Assembly: GCF_030929595.1 (NCBI RefSeq)
Contig: NZ_JAVFVR010000005.1
Location: 186,001-250,000, forward strand
Direction: 5' to 3'
DNA: 64,000 bases
Origin: Flavobacterium sp. LHD-85
GTDB lineage: Bacteria; Bacteroidota; Bacteroidia; Flavobacteriales; Flavobacteriaceae
Made by a program: the position numbers and the translations under genes. The notes beneath the pieces were generated by a model, which ran no database searches, had not been told where the DNA came from, and worked only from the letters and a program-made list of their open reading frames with translations. Shown here in pieces: positions 26,499-34,855 of the stretch (its first letter is position 1; each line of letters starts with the position of its first letter).

Positions 26499-27194
26499 AT
26501 GAGAAAGATAACGGTTTTAGGTTTAAGCAGTTTATTGGTATTGGCTAGCTTTTTTACAAGTTGCGATTCAGTACAAAATGCAAATAACACGCAAAAAGGT
26601 GCTGGAATTGGTGCTGTTGCTGGTGGTGTTATTGGTGGTATTTTAGGAAATAATATTGGTAAAGGCGGTAACGCTGCACTAGGAGCTGTAATTGGAGCTG
26701 CTGTTGGCGGTGGAACTGGAGCTTTGATTGGAAACAAAATGGATAAGCAAGCTCGTGAAATCGATCAGGCGCTTCCAGGTGCCGATGTTGAAAGAGTTGG
26801 TGAAGGAATTCACTTGACTTTGAACGAAAATGCGGTTCGTTTTGATACTAACAAATCTACTTTGACTACTCAGGCAAAAGCTAATTTAGATAAATTGATT
26901 CCTGTTTTCACAGATTACGGAGATACTAATATTGAAATTTTTGGTTATACTGACAATACAGGAAAACCAGAATATAACTTGACACTTTCAGGACAAAGAG
27001 CGGCTTCTGTTCAAGCTTATTTGGTTTCTAAAGGATTGAAAGCAAGCCGTTTTAAAACTTCAGGTTTAGGAATTGCAGATCCAATTGCAACAAATGACAC
27101 TCCAGAAGGAAGAGCGCAAAACCGTCGTGTTGAATTCTCAATTACAGCAAACGACAAAATGGTAAATGACGCTAAAGCGGAAGCTGGAAAATAA
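26499..27194 (+). CDS. OmpA-family lipoprotein with glycine zipper
   Basis: 231 aa. Lipobox FFTSC with Cys at 22. Residues about 33-83 form a glycine-zipper segment (GAGIGAVAGGVIGGILGNNIG) that may insert in a membrane. The C-terminal OmpA domain (about 105-222) has the peptidoglycan-binding motif EIFGYTDNTGKPEYNLTLSG with SQRAASV-like and RAQNRRVEFSI. Ties the outer membrane to peptidoglycan. Same operon as the lipocalin-like gene. Confidence 0.92.
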   Translation: MRKITVLGLSSLLVLASFFTSCDSVQNANNTQKGAGIGAVAGGVIGGILGNNIGKGGNAALGAVIGAAVGGGTGALIGNKMDKQAREIDQALPGADVERVGEGIHLTLNENAVRFDTNKSTLTTQAKANLDKLIPVFTDYGDTNIEIFGYTDNTGKPEYNLTLSGQRAASVQAYLVSKGLKASRFKTSGLGIADPIATNDTPEGRAQNRRVEFSITANDKMVNDAKAEAGK

Positions 27195-27217
27195 TTTCAA
27201 GACAAAATAAAATATTA

Positions 27218-27252
27218 AAAAAGCTGTTTCATAATTGAGGCAGCTTTTTTTT
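27218..27252 (+). terminator. Terminator after the ompA-like gene; also direct repeat A
   Basis: AAAAAGCTG / CAGCTTTTTTTT hairpin. The 27 bp at 27228-27254 recur with one mismatch at 28219-28245, on the far side of the thioredoxin-like gene. Confidence 0.75.
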
Positions 27253-27265
27253 GTTAATGATTCTT

Positions 27266-28111
27266 TTATTTTGATTTTTCATAAAAAGCATAAAGTTGAT
27301 TGCAGTTTTCAATGACATTTTCTAAATCATTTTCTTTTAGAAATTTTTCTACAACAACTGCGTCTTCCAGATTATTCTTGACAGACAAATACTTTAAAAA
27401 CCAATATTGATAATCGTTCAATTCGTTAATTTCTTCCGCTTTAATTGCTGAGATTTTTTTGTTCAGCTTTTCAAAATCAAAGCGATATGCTAATTCGTAT
27501 AGGCCTAAAAGCTCAAGTTTTTGTTTCTTTTGCAAATAGTTTTCGTCACTTTTCTTTAATTCATCTTTAGCATCTTTTAAATATTCATTAGCAACACGAA
27601 CTATTCTGCCTTTAATATTGTTATTTACTAATAGAGAATAATTGTAATATTTCTGCGCTATCCGAATAGCTGTATTGTATTTTTGAGTTTGGTAGAAACC
27701 AATTAATTCTGTGGCTAAATATTCTGTAGATAAACTATATTGTATTAATTCTCTTTTTAAATCAGAAGCAGTTTGATAACCTGTAAATTGATGAATAATT
27801 TTTCCGTTAAGATCAATAATAAATATACTGGGAAGAAGCCTAATCTGGTATTTAAAAGCAATGTCCCGGTTCATATCGACATCTATTTTTAGGGTTACAA
27901 AATCTTTAAGAATTGTTTGAATCTGGACATCATTCCAAGCATTTAAATCCATTTGCTTGCAAGGACCACACCATTTTGCAGTAAAATCTACAAGTATCAG
28001 TTTGTGTGTGCTTAAAGCCGCCTTTTGAGCATCTTCCATAGAAGTAAACCACGCTGCCTCAATTCTATATGATGTAAAAAGCAATATTATTAAAAGGAGC
28101 AATTTTTTCAT
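27266..28111 (-). CDS. Exported thioredoxin-family protein
   Basis: 281 aa. Signal peptide to about residue 19 (YRIEA), then a thioredoxin fold with active site AKWCGPCKQMD (Cys48, Cys51) and the cis-Pro loop LLPSIFIID. The remaining 150 residues are helical and of no recognised family; a TPR-like role is possible. Probably a periplasmic thiol-disulfide reductase. The gene is opposite to both neighbours and lies between two 27-bp direct repeats, which suggests later insertion. Confidence 0.85.
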   Translation of the reverse strand: MKKLLLLIILLFTSYRIEAAWFTSMEDAQKAALSTHKLILVDFTAKWCGPCKQMDLNAWNDVQIQTILKDFVTLKIDVDMNRDIAFKYQIRLLPSIFIIDLNGKIIHQFTGYQTASDLKRELIQYSLSTEYLATELIGFYQTQKYNTAIRIAQKYYNYSLLVNNNIKGRIVRVANEYLKDAKDELKKSDENYLQKKQKLELLGLYELAYRFDFEKLNKKISAIKAEEINELNDYQYWFLKYLSVKNNLEDAVVVEKFLKENDLENVIENCNQLYAFYEKSK

Positions 28112-28218
28112 AAATTAATTATAAATTTCAAACAAATAAAGTAAAAAAAAGATTACATATAAAATTATAATGTTAATTTTTAAATAATTTTTCTGACAAT
28201 AAACTTACTTAAGAAGAG

Positions 28219-28245
28219 TTTCATAATTGAAGCAGCTTTTTTTTG
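28219..28245 (+). repeat. Direct repeat B (partial terminator copy)
   Basis: 27 bp reading TTTCATAATTGAAGCAGC plus T-run; 26 of 27 match repeat A at 27228-27254. The left stem arm of the terminator is missing here, so it is a relic and not a working terminator. Confidence 0.75.
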
Positions 28246-28265
28246 ACTTTAGAAATTAAACATTG

Positions 28266-28273
28266 TAAATTTG
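28266..28273 (+). promoter_or_regulatory. -7 box for the ABC ATPase gene
   Basis: TAAATTTG, 20 bp before the ATG at 28293. Confidence 0.5.
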
Positions 28274-28292
28274 ACGTCTCATATTACAACTC

Positions 28293-29243
28293 ATGCTCGA
28301 CATACAAAATATATCTTTTTCGTACACCGAAAGCCCCGTTATAAAAAACATTTCTTTTTCTATTGAAAAAGGTCAGAACATTGCCATTATTGGTGAGAGT
28401 GGTTGCGGAAAAAGTACGCTGCTCAAGCTTATATATGGACTTTACGATCTGGATGAAGGAAAGATTTTTTATGGGGATAAACCTATTTTGGGACCAAAGT
28501 TTAATTTGATTCCCGGAATGCCTTACATGAAATATCTGGCGCAAGATTTTGATTTGTCTCCTTATGAAACAGTTGCAGAAAATGTTGGGAAGTTTCTATC
28601 AAATGGTTTTGCAAACATGAAAAAACTTCGTGTTCAGGAATTGTTAGAGATGGTAGAAATGGATCAGTTTGCTAATGTTAAAACCAAATTTTTAAGTGGT
28701 GGACAACAGCAAAGAGTGGCTTTAGTAAGAGTCTTGGCTTTGGAGCCCGAAGTGATTTTATTAGACGAACCATTCAGCCAGATTGATGCTTTTAGAAAAA
28801 ATGCTTTGCGTCGTAATTTATTTCGCTACCTAAAACAAAAGGGAATTACCTGTATTATTGCTACGCACGACAGTACAGATGCTTTGTCTTTTGCAGATCA
28901 GGCAATTGTGATGCGAAATGGTGAAGTATTGGTAAAAGACGATCCTTCAAAAATTTACGAAGATCCGAAAGTTAAATATGTAGCTTCTTTGTTTGGAGAA
29001 GTAAATGAAATTCCAACTCATTTATTATTGTCTTATGCAGACGAAACGCATAAAACGTTAGTTTACCCGCATCAGTTTAAAATGGTTTCAGAATCAAAAC
29101 TAATGGTGAAAATTAGAAGAACTTATTTTAGAGGAAGCCATTATTTGATTGAAACGGTTTATAAAAGACAATTGATTTTCTTTGAAAGTGAAATAGATTT
29201 GCCGCTCGAACAAGAAGTTTTTCTGGCTTTAAATTATTTGTAA
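28293..29243 (+). CDS. ABC transporter ATP-binding protein (orphan)
   Basis: 316 aa. Walker A GESGCGKST (34-42), signature LSGGQQQRVAL, Walker B VILLDEPFSQID, and H-loop IIATHDSTDALSFAD. After the ATPase domain (to about 225) an 80-residue tail resembles the TOBE-like end of importer ATPases such as those for anions or polyamines (PotA/ModC branch). No permease or binding protein is encoded nearby, so its partner is elsewhere and the substrate is unknown. Confidence 0.88.
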   Translation: MLDIQNISFSYTESPVIKNISFSIEKGQNIAIIGESGCGKSTLLKLIYGLYDLDEGKIFYGDKPILGPKFNLIPGMPYMKYLAQDFDLSPYETVAENVGKFLSNGFANMKKLRVQELLEMVEMDQFANVKTKFLSGGQQQRVALVRVLALEPEVILLDEPFSQIDAFRKNALRRNLFRYLKQKGITCIIATHDSTDALSFADQAIVMRNGEVLVKDDPSKIYEDPKVKYVASLFGEVNEIPTHLLLSYADETHKTLVYPHQFKMVSESKLMVKIRRTYFRGSHYLIETVYKRQLIFFESEIDLPLEQEVFLALNYL

Positions 29244-29295
29244 TTAGGAAATGTACCAATTAGAAAATTAGATAATTTCTAATTGTTAAAATAAT

Positions 29296-29331
29296 AAACC
29301 CGACAGGTTTCAAAAATCTGTCGGGTTTACT
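29296..29331. terminator. Bidirectional terminator between ABC gene and S9 peptidase
   Basis: AAACCCGACAG / CTGTCGGGTTT stem, between two convergent genes. Confidence 0.75.
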
Positions 29332-29351
29332 TTTGGAATTAAATGATGAAT

Positions 29352-31763
29352 TTAGTTTTTCAGATATTTTTCTAGAAACTGATCTTGTTCCCATAATAAG
29401 TGAAGAATGTTTTCTTTTGCTACATAACTATGAGATTCTTTTGGTAGAATAACCATTCTTGCTGGCGCTCCTAAACCTTTTAATGCTTGAAAATAACGTT
29501 CTGTCTGCAAAGTAAAAGTTCCAGGATTATTGTCTGCTTCTCCATGAACCAATAAAATTGGCGTTTTCATTTTTTCAGCATTCATAAATGGAGACATTGT
29601 ATTGTAGACTTCTGGTGCTTCCCAGTAATTTCTCTGTTCAGATTGGAATCCGAATGGGGTTAAAGTCCTATTGTAAGCACCGCTTCTTGCAATTCCGCAA
29701 GCAAAAAGATTAGAATGTGTCAATAAATTTGCGGTCATAAATGCTCCGTAAGAATGTCCTCCAACAGCCACTTTTTTACGATTGATATAGCCTAAAGCGT
29801 CAACAGCATCGATCGCAGCGGCAGCATTATCAACTAACTGAGAAATAAAGTTGTCGTTTGGTTCTGTAGTTCCTTCACCAATAATTGGAAAAGCGGCATC
29901 GTCTAAAACAACATATCCTTTTGTAACCCAATATACAAATGATCCGTAGTAAGGAAATGTAAATTCGTTAGAATTTTGAGTCGATTGCGAAGCGCTGTTT
30001 CTATCTTTATATTCAGCAGGATATGCCCAGATCAGTAGTGGCAGTTTTTCTTTTTTAGTTTTATCATAACCCGCAGGAAGATATAAAGTTCCTGAAAGCT
30101 CTAATCCGTCTTTACGTTTGTACTTGATAACTTCTTTGCTAACATTTTTAATGCTTTCAAACGGATTTTTGAAATCAGTAACTTGTGTTAAGCTATTTTG
30201 TTTTTTAATATTTCTAAAATAATAATTTGGATATTCGCTTTTTGACTGAATTTGAACTAGGACTTTTCCAGACTTAAAATCTTCAATTTCTAAAATATCC
30301 TCTTTTTTATCTTTGTAAGGAGAAGTATAAATACGTTTTGATTTTAAAGTTTCCAGATTGAATTCGTCTACAAAAGGAAATTGTCCATTTTTAGTGTAAC
30401 CTTCGCCAATTCTATATAAGTTGTTTTTTTCGACAGCTAAAACATATTTATTATAAGCATTTTTTCTTGTTTCAAAAACTCCAGGGTCTGAATAAACATC
30501 CTGAGAATTTCTATCCGTAATCAGTTTTGGCTGTTGGCTTGGATTTGATGGATTTATTAAAAACGTTTTGGTATTTCTCGTATCGTACCATTCTTCTGAA
30601 AGAACCGCTAAATTATCATTTCCCCAAGTAATATCGCTGAAACGCTGTGGTGTTTTTGCCAATGAAGAAGCCTCTTTGTCGAAAGGGGCATCCCAAAGAA
30701 AAACTTCATCTCTAAAATCGACTTTGTTAGCAGGATCACCTTCGTCTAAAGCTACCACATAAGATAATGTTGCAGGTTTGTCATTTCTCCATGCCATTTC
30801 TCTTTTTCCTTTTCGAACAGCCATAAAACCTTTTGGCATAATTTCGTTCAAAGGCACATCGTTTACAGTTTTGATTTCTCTTCCGCTTAAATCGTAAACA
30901 ATAGTTTTAGAAGGGAATCTGTATAAAGGAACTACATAAGAAAATGGCTTTTGAATTGTCGTTAGCATAATATAATTGCCATCAGGCGAGATTTTCTCTC
31001 CAAAATACATGGCAGCATCTTTATATAAGGCAGCATCACCGTTTAATTTTACTTTGTATAATTCAGAAGTTATGCAGTTTTCAAAATTAACTTCGTCGTT
31101 TTTGTTTTTCAGCATATCAGGATAAGTTCTGTTTTGAGATTTTTCTCCTGAAGTGTTTGAAATAATTGGGCCCGTTGGCAGATCTTTTTTAGAATCTAAA
31201 AGTGGCTGTCTATTTTTAGGAAGCATTTTTACTAAGATAGTTTCGCTGTCCAAAAACCAGCTAAACGGATTTCCAAGATTTCCATTTACTCTAGCTTCTG
31301 TGAGTTTTTCTGCCTGAGCTGTTGCCACGTCTAAAACCCAAAGTTCAACACCCGAATTTGTAGTATGAGAAAACAAGATTTTTTTGTCATTTGGCGACCA
31401 AAGAATGTTTGTTATTTTTGGATTATCAGGAAGGCCTTTAACCTGAATTTCTTCCTTGCCGCTTATTTTTCGTAGTTTTAGATTGTTTAGATAAGTTGCA
31501 GTACTTGAAATGTTAGTAACGGGATTAATTCTTAAACCTGCTAAACGAACTTCGTCTTGATTGAGATCATCGAGCGTTTTATAAGTATTGCGATACATTA
31601 AGAGCATGTTTTCTTTTTTTGTATCCATAGATACAGAAGGTGCTCTTTGATAATCTGCCAAATCTAAAATAGATTTAGAAGGTTTTTGATACCTTAGATT
31701 TTCTTGAGCAAAAGAGAAAAAACTTATATTTAAAAATAAAAACAGCGTAACCTTTAATTTCAT
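29352..31763 (-). CDS. Exported S9 prolyl-oligopeptidase family peptidase
   Basis: 803 aa. Signal peptide ends at FSFAQ. Residues about 20-540 form a beta-propeller; the C-terminal alpha/beta hydrolase has the nucleophile Ser in VGGHSYGAFMTA, Asp in VHGEADNN, and His in LPKESHSY. Length and the N-terminal YRNTYKTLDDLNQDEVRLAG match a glutamyl-peptidase-like branch of S9. Cleaves peptides in the periplasm; exact specificity not readable. Confidence 0.9.
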   Translation of the reverse strand: MKLKVTLFLFLNISFFSFAQENLRYQKPSKSILDLADYQRAPSVSMDTKKENMLLMYRNTYKTLDDLNQDEVRLAGLRINPVTNISSTATYLNNLKLRKISGKEEIQVKGLPDNPKITNILWSPNDKKILFSHTTNSGVELWVLDVATAQAEKLTEARVNGNLGNPFSWFLDSETILVKMLPKNRQPLLDSKKDLPTGPIISNTSGEKSQNRTYPDMLKNKNDEVNFENCITSELYKVKLNGDAALYKDAAMYFGEKISPDGNYIMLTTIQKPFSYVVPLYRFPSKTIVYDLSGREIKTVNDVPLNEIMPKGFMAVRKGKREMAWRNDKPATLSYVVALDEGDPANKVDFRDEVFLWDAPFDKEASSLAKTPQRFSDITWGNDNLAVLSEEWYDTRNTKTFLINPSNPSQQPKLITDRNSQDVYSDPGVFETRKNAYNKYVLAVEKNNLYRIGEGYTKNGQFPFVDEFNLETLKSKRIYTSPYKDKKEDILEIEDFKSGKVLVQIQSKSEYPNYYFRNIKKQNSLTQVTDFKNPFESIKNVSKEVIKYKRKDGLELSGTLYLPAGYDKTKKEKLPLLIWAYPAEYKDRNSASQSTQNSNEFTFPYYGSFVYWVTKGYVVLDDAAFPIIGEGTTEPNDNFISQLVDNAAAAIDAVDALGYINRKKVAVGGHSYGAFMTANLLTHSNLFACGIARSGAYNRTLTPFGFQSEQRNYWEAPEVYNTMSPFMNAEKMKTPILLVHGEADNNPGTFTLQTERYFQALKGLGAPARMVILPKESHSYVAKENILHLLWEQDQFLEKYLKN

Positions 31764-31984
31764 AGTTTAAATTTTATGGGTTTGTAATGGTATTCAAAAT
31801 GTTTGTCTAAAATACTTTTATGTTGTTACATCTTGGAGCTTATTTTTAATTTTTTTCAATGTTTGTGTCTTAATATTACCTTTTCAAGAAGTAAATGACG
31901 ATAAGTCACCGTAGAATTAAAATATATTAAATTGCTAATAACGAAAAAAATAGTATTTTGTACACGTATATTTTAAAGTATGCG

Positions 31985-31992
31985 TAAATTTG
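31985..31992 (+). promoter_or_regulatory. -7 box for fabH
   Basis: TAAATTTG followed by CAATCC, 33 bp before the ATG; a TTG lies at 31958-31960. Confidence 0.5.
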
Positions 31993-32024
31993 CAATCCAA
32001 TTTTTTAATAAATAATAATAGATT

Positions 32025-33032
32025 ATGTATCATTCAAAAATAGCTGGTTTAGGATATTATGTTCCTTCCAATGTAGTGACTAACGATGATTTGTCTAAGA
32101 TAATGGATACCAATGATGAATGGATTCAGGAAAGAACCGGAATTCAGGAAAGAAGACACATCATTAGAGGAGAAGACACTACGACTTCAATGGGAGTAAA
32201 AGCAGCTAAAATTGCAATAGAGCGTTCTGGCGTTGCCAAAGAAGATATTGATTTTGTAGTTTTTGCTACATTAAGTCCAGATTATTATTTTCCAGGACCA
32301 GGTGTTTTGGTTCAAAGAGATTTAGGTTTAAGAACAGTTGGAGCATTAGATGTTAGAAATCAATGTTCAGGTTTTGTTTACGCAATTTCTGTTGCAGATC
32401 AATATATTAAAACCGGAATGTATAAAAATATTTTGGTTATTGGTTCTGAGGTTCACTCTACAGGATTAGACATGACAACTCGCGGACGCGGAGTTTCTGT
32501 AATTTTTGGAGATGGAGCTGGAGCCGCAGTTTTAAGCCGTGAAGAAGACTTAACAAAAGGAATTTTATCAACTCATTTACATTCTGAAGGGCAACATGCT
32601 GAAGAGTTAGCGTTGCAAGCGCCAGGAATGGGAGCACGCTGGGTAACAGACATTATTGCTGATAATGATCCAAATGACGAAAGTTATTATCCTTATATGA
32701 ACGGACAATTTGTATTTAAAAATGCTGTAGTTCGTTTTGCAGAAGTAATCAATGAAGGATTAGAAGCAAACGGTCTTCAGGTTTCAGATATTGATATGTT
32801 GATTCCACATCAGGCAAACTTGAGAATTTCTCAATTCATTCAAAATAAATTCAAATTAACAGACGATCAAGTTCATAATAATATCCAGAAATACGGAAAT
32901 ACGACAGCAGCGTCTATTCCGATTGCTCTGACAGAAGCTTGGGAACAAGGAAAAATCAAATCTGGAGATACTGTAGTTTTAGCAGCCTTCGGAAGTGGAT
33001 TTACTTGGGCTAGTGCTATTATTAAATGGTAA
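32025..33032 (+). CDS. fabH: 3-oxoacyl-ACP synthase III
   Basis: 335 aa. Thiolase-fold condensing enzyme with catalytic Cys114 (RNQCSGFVYA), His in IPHQANLRIS, and Asn in YGNTTAASIP. Starts fatty-acid synthesis by condensing acyl-CoA with malonyl-ACP. Branched-chain primers are usual in flavobacteria, but specificity is not visible. Single gene with its own promoter and terminator. A small group of family members makes other products; gene context offers none, so FabH is preferred. Confidence 0.9.
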   Translation: MYHSKIAGLGYYVPSNVVTNDDLSKIMDTNDEWIQERTGIQERRHIIRGEDTTTSMGVKAAKIAIERSGVAKEDIDFVVFATLSPDYYFPGPGVLVQRDLGLRTVGALDVRNQCSGFVYAISVADQYIKTGMYKNILVIGSEVHSTGLDMTTRGRGVSVIFGDGAGAAVLSREEDLTKGILSTHLHSEGQHAEELALQAPGMGARWVTDIIADNDPNDESYYPYMNGQFVFKNAVVRFAEVINEGLEANGLQVSDIDMLIPHQANLRISQFIQNKFKLTDDQVHNNIQKYGNTTAASIPIALTEAWEQGKIKSGDTVVLAAFGSGFTWASAIIKW

Positions 33033-33062
33033 AATAATCATCTTACATTTATATTTTTTTTA

Positions 33063-33094
33063 AAACCTGCTTCTTATTGGGAGCAGGTTTTTTT
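33063..33094 (+). terminator. Terminator after fabH
   Basis: AAACCTGCT / AGCAGGTTT stem followed by TTTTT, 31 bp after the stop. Confidence 0.75.
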
Positions 33095-33100
33095 ATACAG

Positions 33101-33191
33101 ATTTGTCAGGCTGAGCGGAGTCGAAGCCCACGTTTCAATAGGAGCGCCCTTCGACTCCGCTCAGGGAGACATAGATTGAGTATAATTGTTT
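33101..33191. repeat. 91-bp repeat, left copy, with long hairpin
   Basis: Contains a perfect 16-bp inverted repeat CTGAGCGGAGTCGAAG (33111-33126) / its complement (33149-33164) with a 22-nt loop. A 91-bp copy with 6 mismatches lies 664 bp downstream at 33765-33855. Confidence 0.85.
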
Positions 33192-33198
33192 ATGATTT

Positions 33199-33359
33199 TT
33201 CAGACTATGCAAAGTCGAAGTCTCATTCCAATAGGAGTGTCCTTCGACTCGGCTCAAGGAATCAAAACGTTAACGATTATAGAGTTCTTGACTCCTAATT
33301 TGTTAGGCTGAGCGAAGTCGAAGCCCCGTTCCTATTGGTATATTCCCTTAGTCGAATTT
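33199..33359. repeat. Degenerate copies of the GAGTCGAAG hairpin element
   Basis: Two decayed members: AAAGTCGAAG ... CTTCGACTCGGCTCAAG (33211-33257) and GGCTGAGCGAAGTCGAAG (33305-33322) with a damaged right arm. No ORF. Confidence 0.65.
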
Positions 33360-33399
33360 TTGAATTAAATTTCTTACTTTTATTTGCGAAATAGAAATT

Positions 33400-33723
33400 A
33401 TGAAAAGATATTACGTTTACATATTGAAATGCTCTGATGGAAGTTATTACACAGGAATGACAAATGATATAAATAGAAGATTAAATGAGCATAATTATGG
33501 GTTAAATAAAGAAAGCTATACTTTTAATAAACGACCTTTAGAGTTGGTATTTTGCACCGAGTTTAATGATGTTATCCAAGCTATTGCATTTGAAAAACAA
33601 GTAAAAGGCTGGAGTAGAAAAAAGAAAGAAGCTATAATAAAAGATAAATGGGAGGATTTGAAAAAACTTTCTCAATGTTTGAATAAAACAACTCATGAAA
33701 ATTTTAATAAAAAGGATGTTTAG
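33400..33723 (+). CDS. GIY-YIG nuclease-domain protein
   Basis: 107 aa. The whole protein is one GIY-YIG domain: YVYILKCSDGSYYTGMTNDINRRLNEH with the catalytic Tyr pair and Arg, and EFNDVIQAIAFEKQVKGWSRKKKEA with the conserved Glu and basic tail. By family (YhbQ/UPF0213 type), small DNA-binding nucleases of unknown role. The gene sits between two 91-bp direct repeats and other members of the same hairpin family. Mobility is an inference. Confidence 0.88.
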   Translation: MKRYYVYILKCSDGSYYTGMTNDINRRLNEHNYGLNKESYTFNKRPLELVFCTEFNDVIQAIAFEKQVKGWSRKKKEAIIKDKWEDLKKLSQCLNKTTHENFNKKDV

Positions 33724-33764
33724 TAGTAAATTAGCAGTCGATTTTGCTCAGTAGAACACAAGCT

Positions 33765-33855
33765 ATTTGTCAGGCTGAGCGGAGTCGAAGCCCACGTTCC
33801 AACAGGAGCGCCCTTCGACTCCGCTCAGGGAAACAAAGATTGAACATAATTGTTT
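33765..33855. repeat. 91-bp repeat, right copy
   Basis: Same sequence as 33101-33191 with 6 substitutions and no indel. Perfect hairpin arms at 33775-33790 and 33813-33828. A further half copy (GTAAGGCTGAGTGAAAC) lies at 33864-33880. Confidence 0.85.
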
Positions 33856-33904
33856 TGAAGTTTGTAAGGCTGAGTGAAACGAAAGCCCTTTTAATAAAAT
33901 CAAA

Positions 33905-34576
33905 ATGAAAAAAAATCAACTAGAAATAGCTTGTTTTAATTATGAATCGGCACTAATTGCTCAGGCAAATGGCGCGGACAGAATTGAGCTATGTGAAAAC
34001 ATGAAACTGGGAGGAACTACTCCAAATTCTATTTTGGTAGTAAAAGTCCGTGAAAGTTTAAATATAAAAATGCATGTTATTATAAGACCTCGCGGAGGTG
34101 ATTTTGTTTATTCGGATGAAGAGCTAACCGAAATGAAGCAAGATATTAAACACTATAAAAAACTGGGTGTTGACGGTTTTGTTTTTGGAATCTTAAAGGA
34201 GAACGGAAAAGTCAATAAAAAGCAAAATAAAGAATTAGTGCATTTGGCGCATCCACTATCATGCACTTTTCATCGTGCTTTTGACGTGGTTAAAAATCCT
34301 GAAAAATCTCTTGAAACAGTGATTGACTGCGGTTTCAAAACAATTTTAACTTCTGGTCAAGGCATAAATGTTGAAGAAGGAATTGTTGCTTTAGAAAGAC
34401 TTCAAGAACTAGCTGGCGATAGAATAGAAATTATGCCTGGAGGCGGTTTGCGATCTTCGAATATAAAATTGCTTCAAGAAAAATTAGATCTGACTTTTTA
34501 TCATTCATCTGCAATAACAGATAATTCTGAAATTGCAAATCCAGAAGAAATAAAAGAATTACGCAATTTTTTATAG
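33905..34576 (+). CDS. cutC: CutC family copper homeostasis protein
   Basis: 223 aa TIM-barrel of the CutC family: ACFNYESALIAQANGADRIELC, MHVIIRPRGGDFVYS, and CTFHRAFDVV. Cytosolic. Named for copper tolerance in E. coli, although that role is disputed. Short UTR after the repeat cluster. Motifs are intact; the length is in the lower part of the family's range. Confidence 0.88.
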   Translation: MKKNQLEIACFNYESALIAQANGADRIELCENMKLGGTTPNSILVVKVRESLNIKMHVIIRPRGGDFVYSDEELTEMKQDIKHYKKLGVDGFVFGILKENGKVNKKQNKELVHLAHPLSCTFHRAFDVVKNPEKSLETVIDCGFKTILTSGQGINVEEGIVALERLQELAGDRIEIMPGGGLRSSNIKLLQEKLDLTFYHSSAITDNSEIANPEEIKELRNFL

Positions 34577-34609
34577 ACTAAAATTTGCAGGACGACACTA
34601 ACAAATGAC

Positions 34610-34770
34610 TTAAGTTTAATCTGTGTAAATCAGCTTTAATCTTTTTAAATCTGCGTAAAAAATTATTCTCAAAAATATTTCACTCAGATCTGCACAGATT
34701 TCAGTAGATTAAATTAGATTTTATTTGTTGAGTAAAACTTTTTTTATTTTTAGTAGATTTAAATAAAACA
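34610..34770. repeat. Degenerate AATCTGCGT-type repeats
   Basis: No gene. Words such as AATCTGCGT, AGATCTGCACAGATTT and AATCTGTGTAAAT recur in both orientations, like those at 3600-3650. Confidence 0.45.
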
Positions 34771-34807
34771 AAAAAAGTCTGGAGTTGGCAAGCTCCAGAC
34801 TTTTTTT
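34771..34807. terminator. Bidirectional terminator between cutC and the TonB receptor gene
   Basis: 14-bp stem AAAAAAGTCTGGAG / CTCCAGACTTTTTT plus T-run, between convergent genes. Confidence 0.8.
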
Positions 34808-34855
34808 CTACAAGAAATTATTCAAAAATTATTTAAAAAATCTTTTCAGACAAGA

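Noticed and set aside
33077..33298. 73-aa frame in the repeat region after fabH
   Set aside because: Its sequence is a translation of the palindromic repeats (RSRSPRFNRSALRLRSG), so it is not a protein gene.
33101..33890. Could the repeated hairpins be a CRISPR array?
   Set aside because: Copies are irregularly spaced, self-complementary over 16 bp, and separated by a gene; there are no regular spacers or cas genes.
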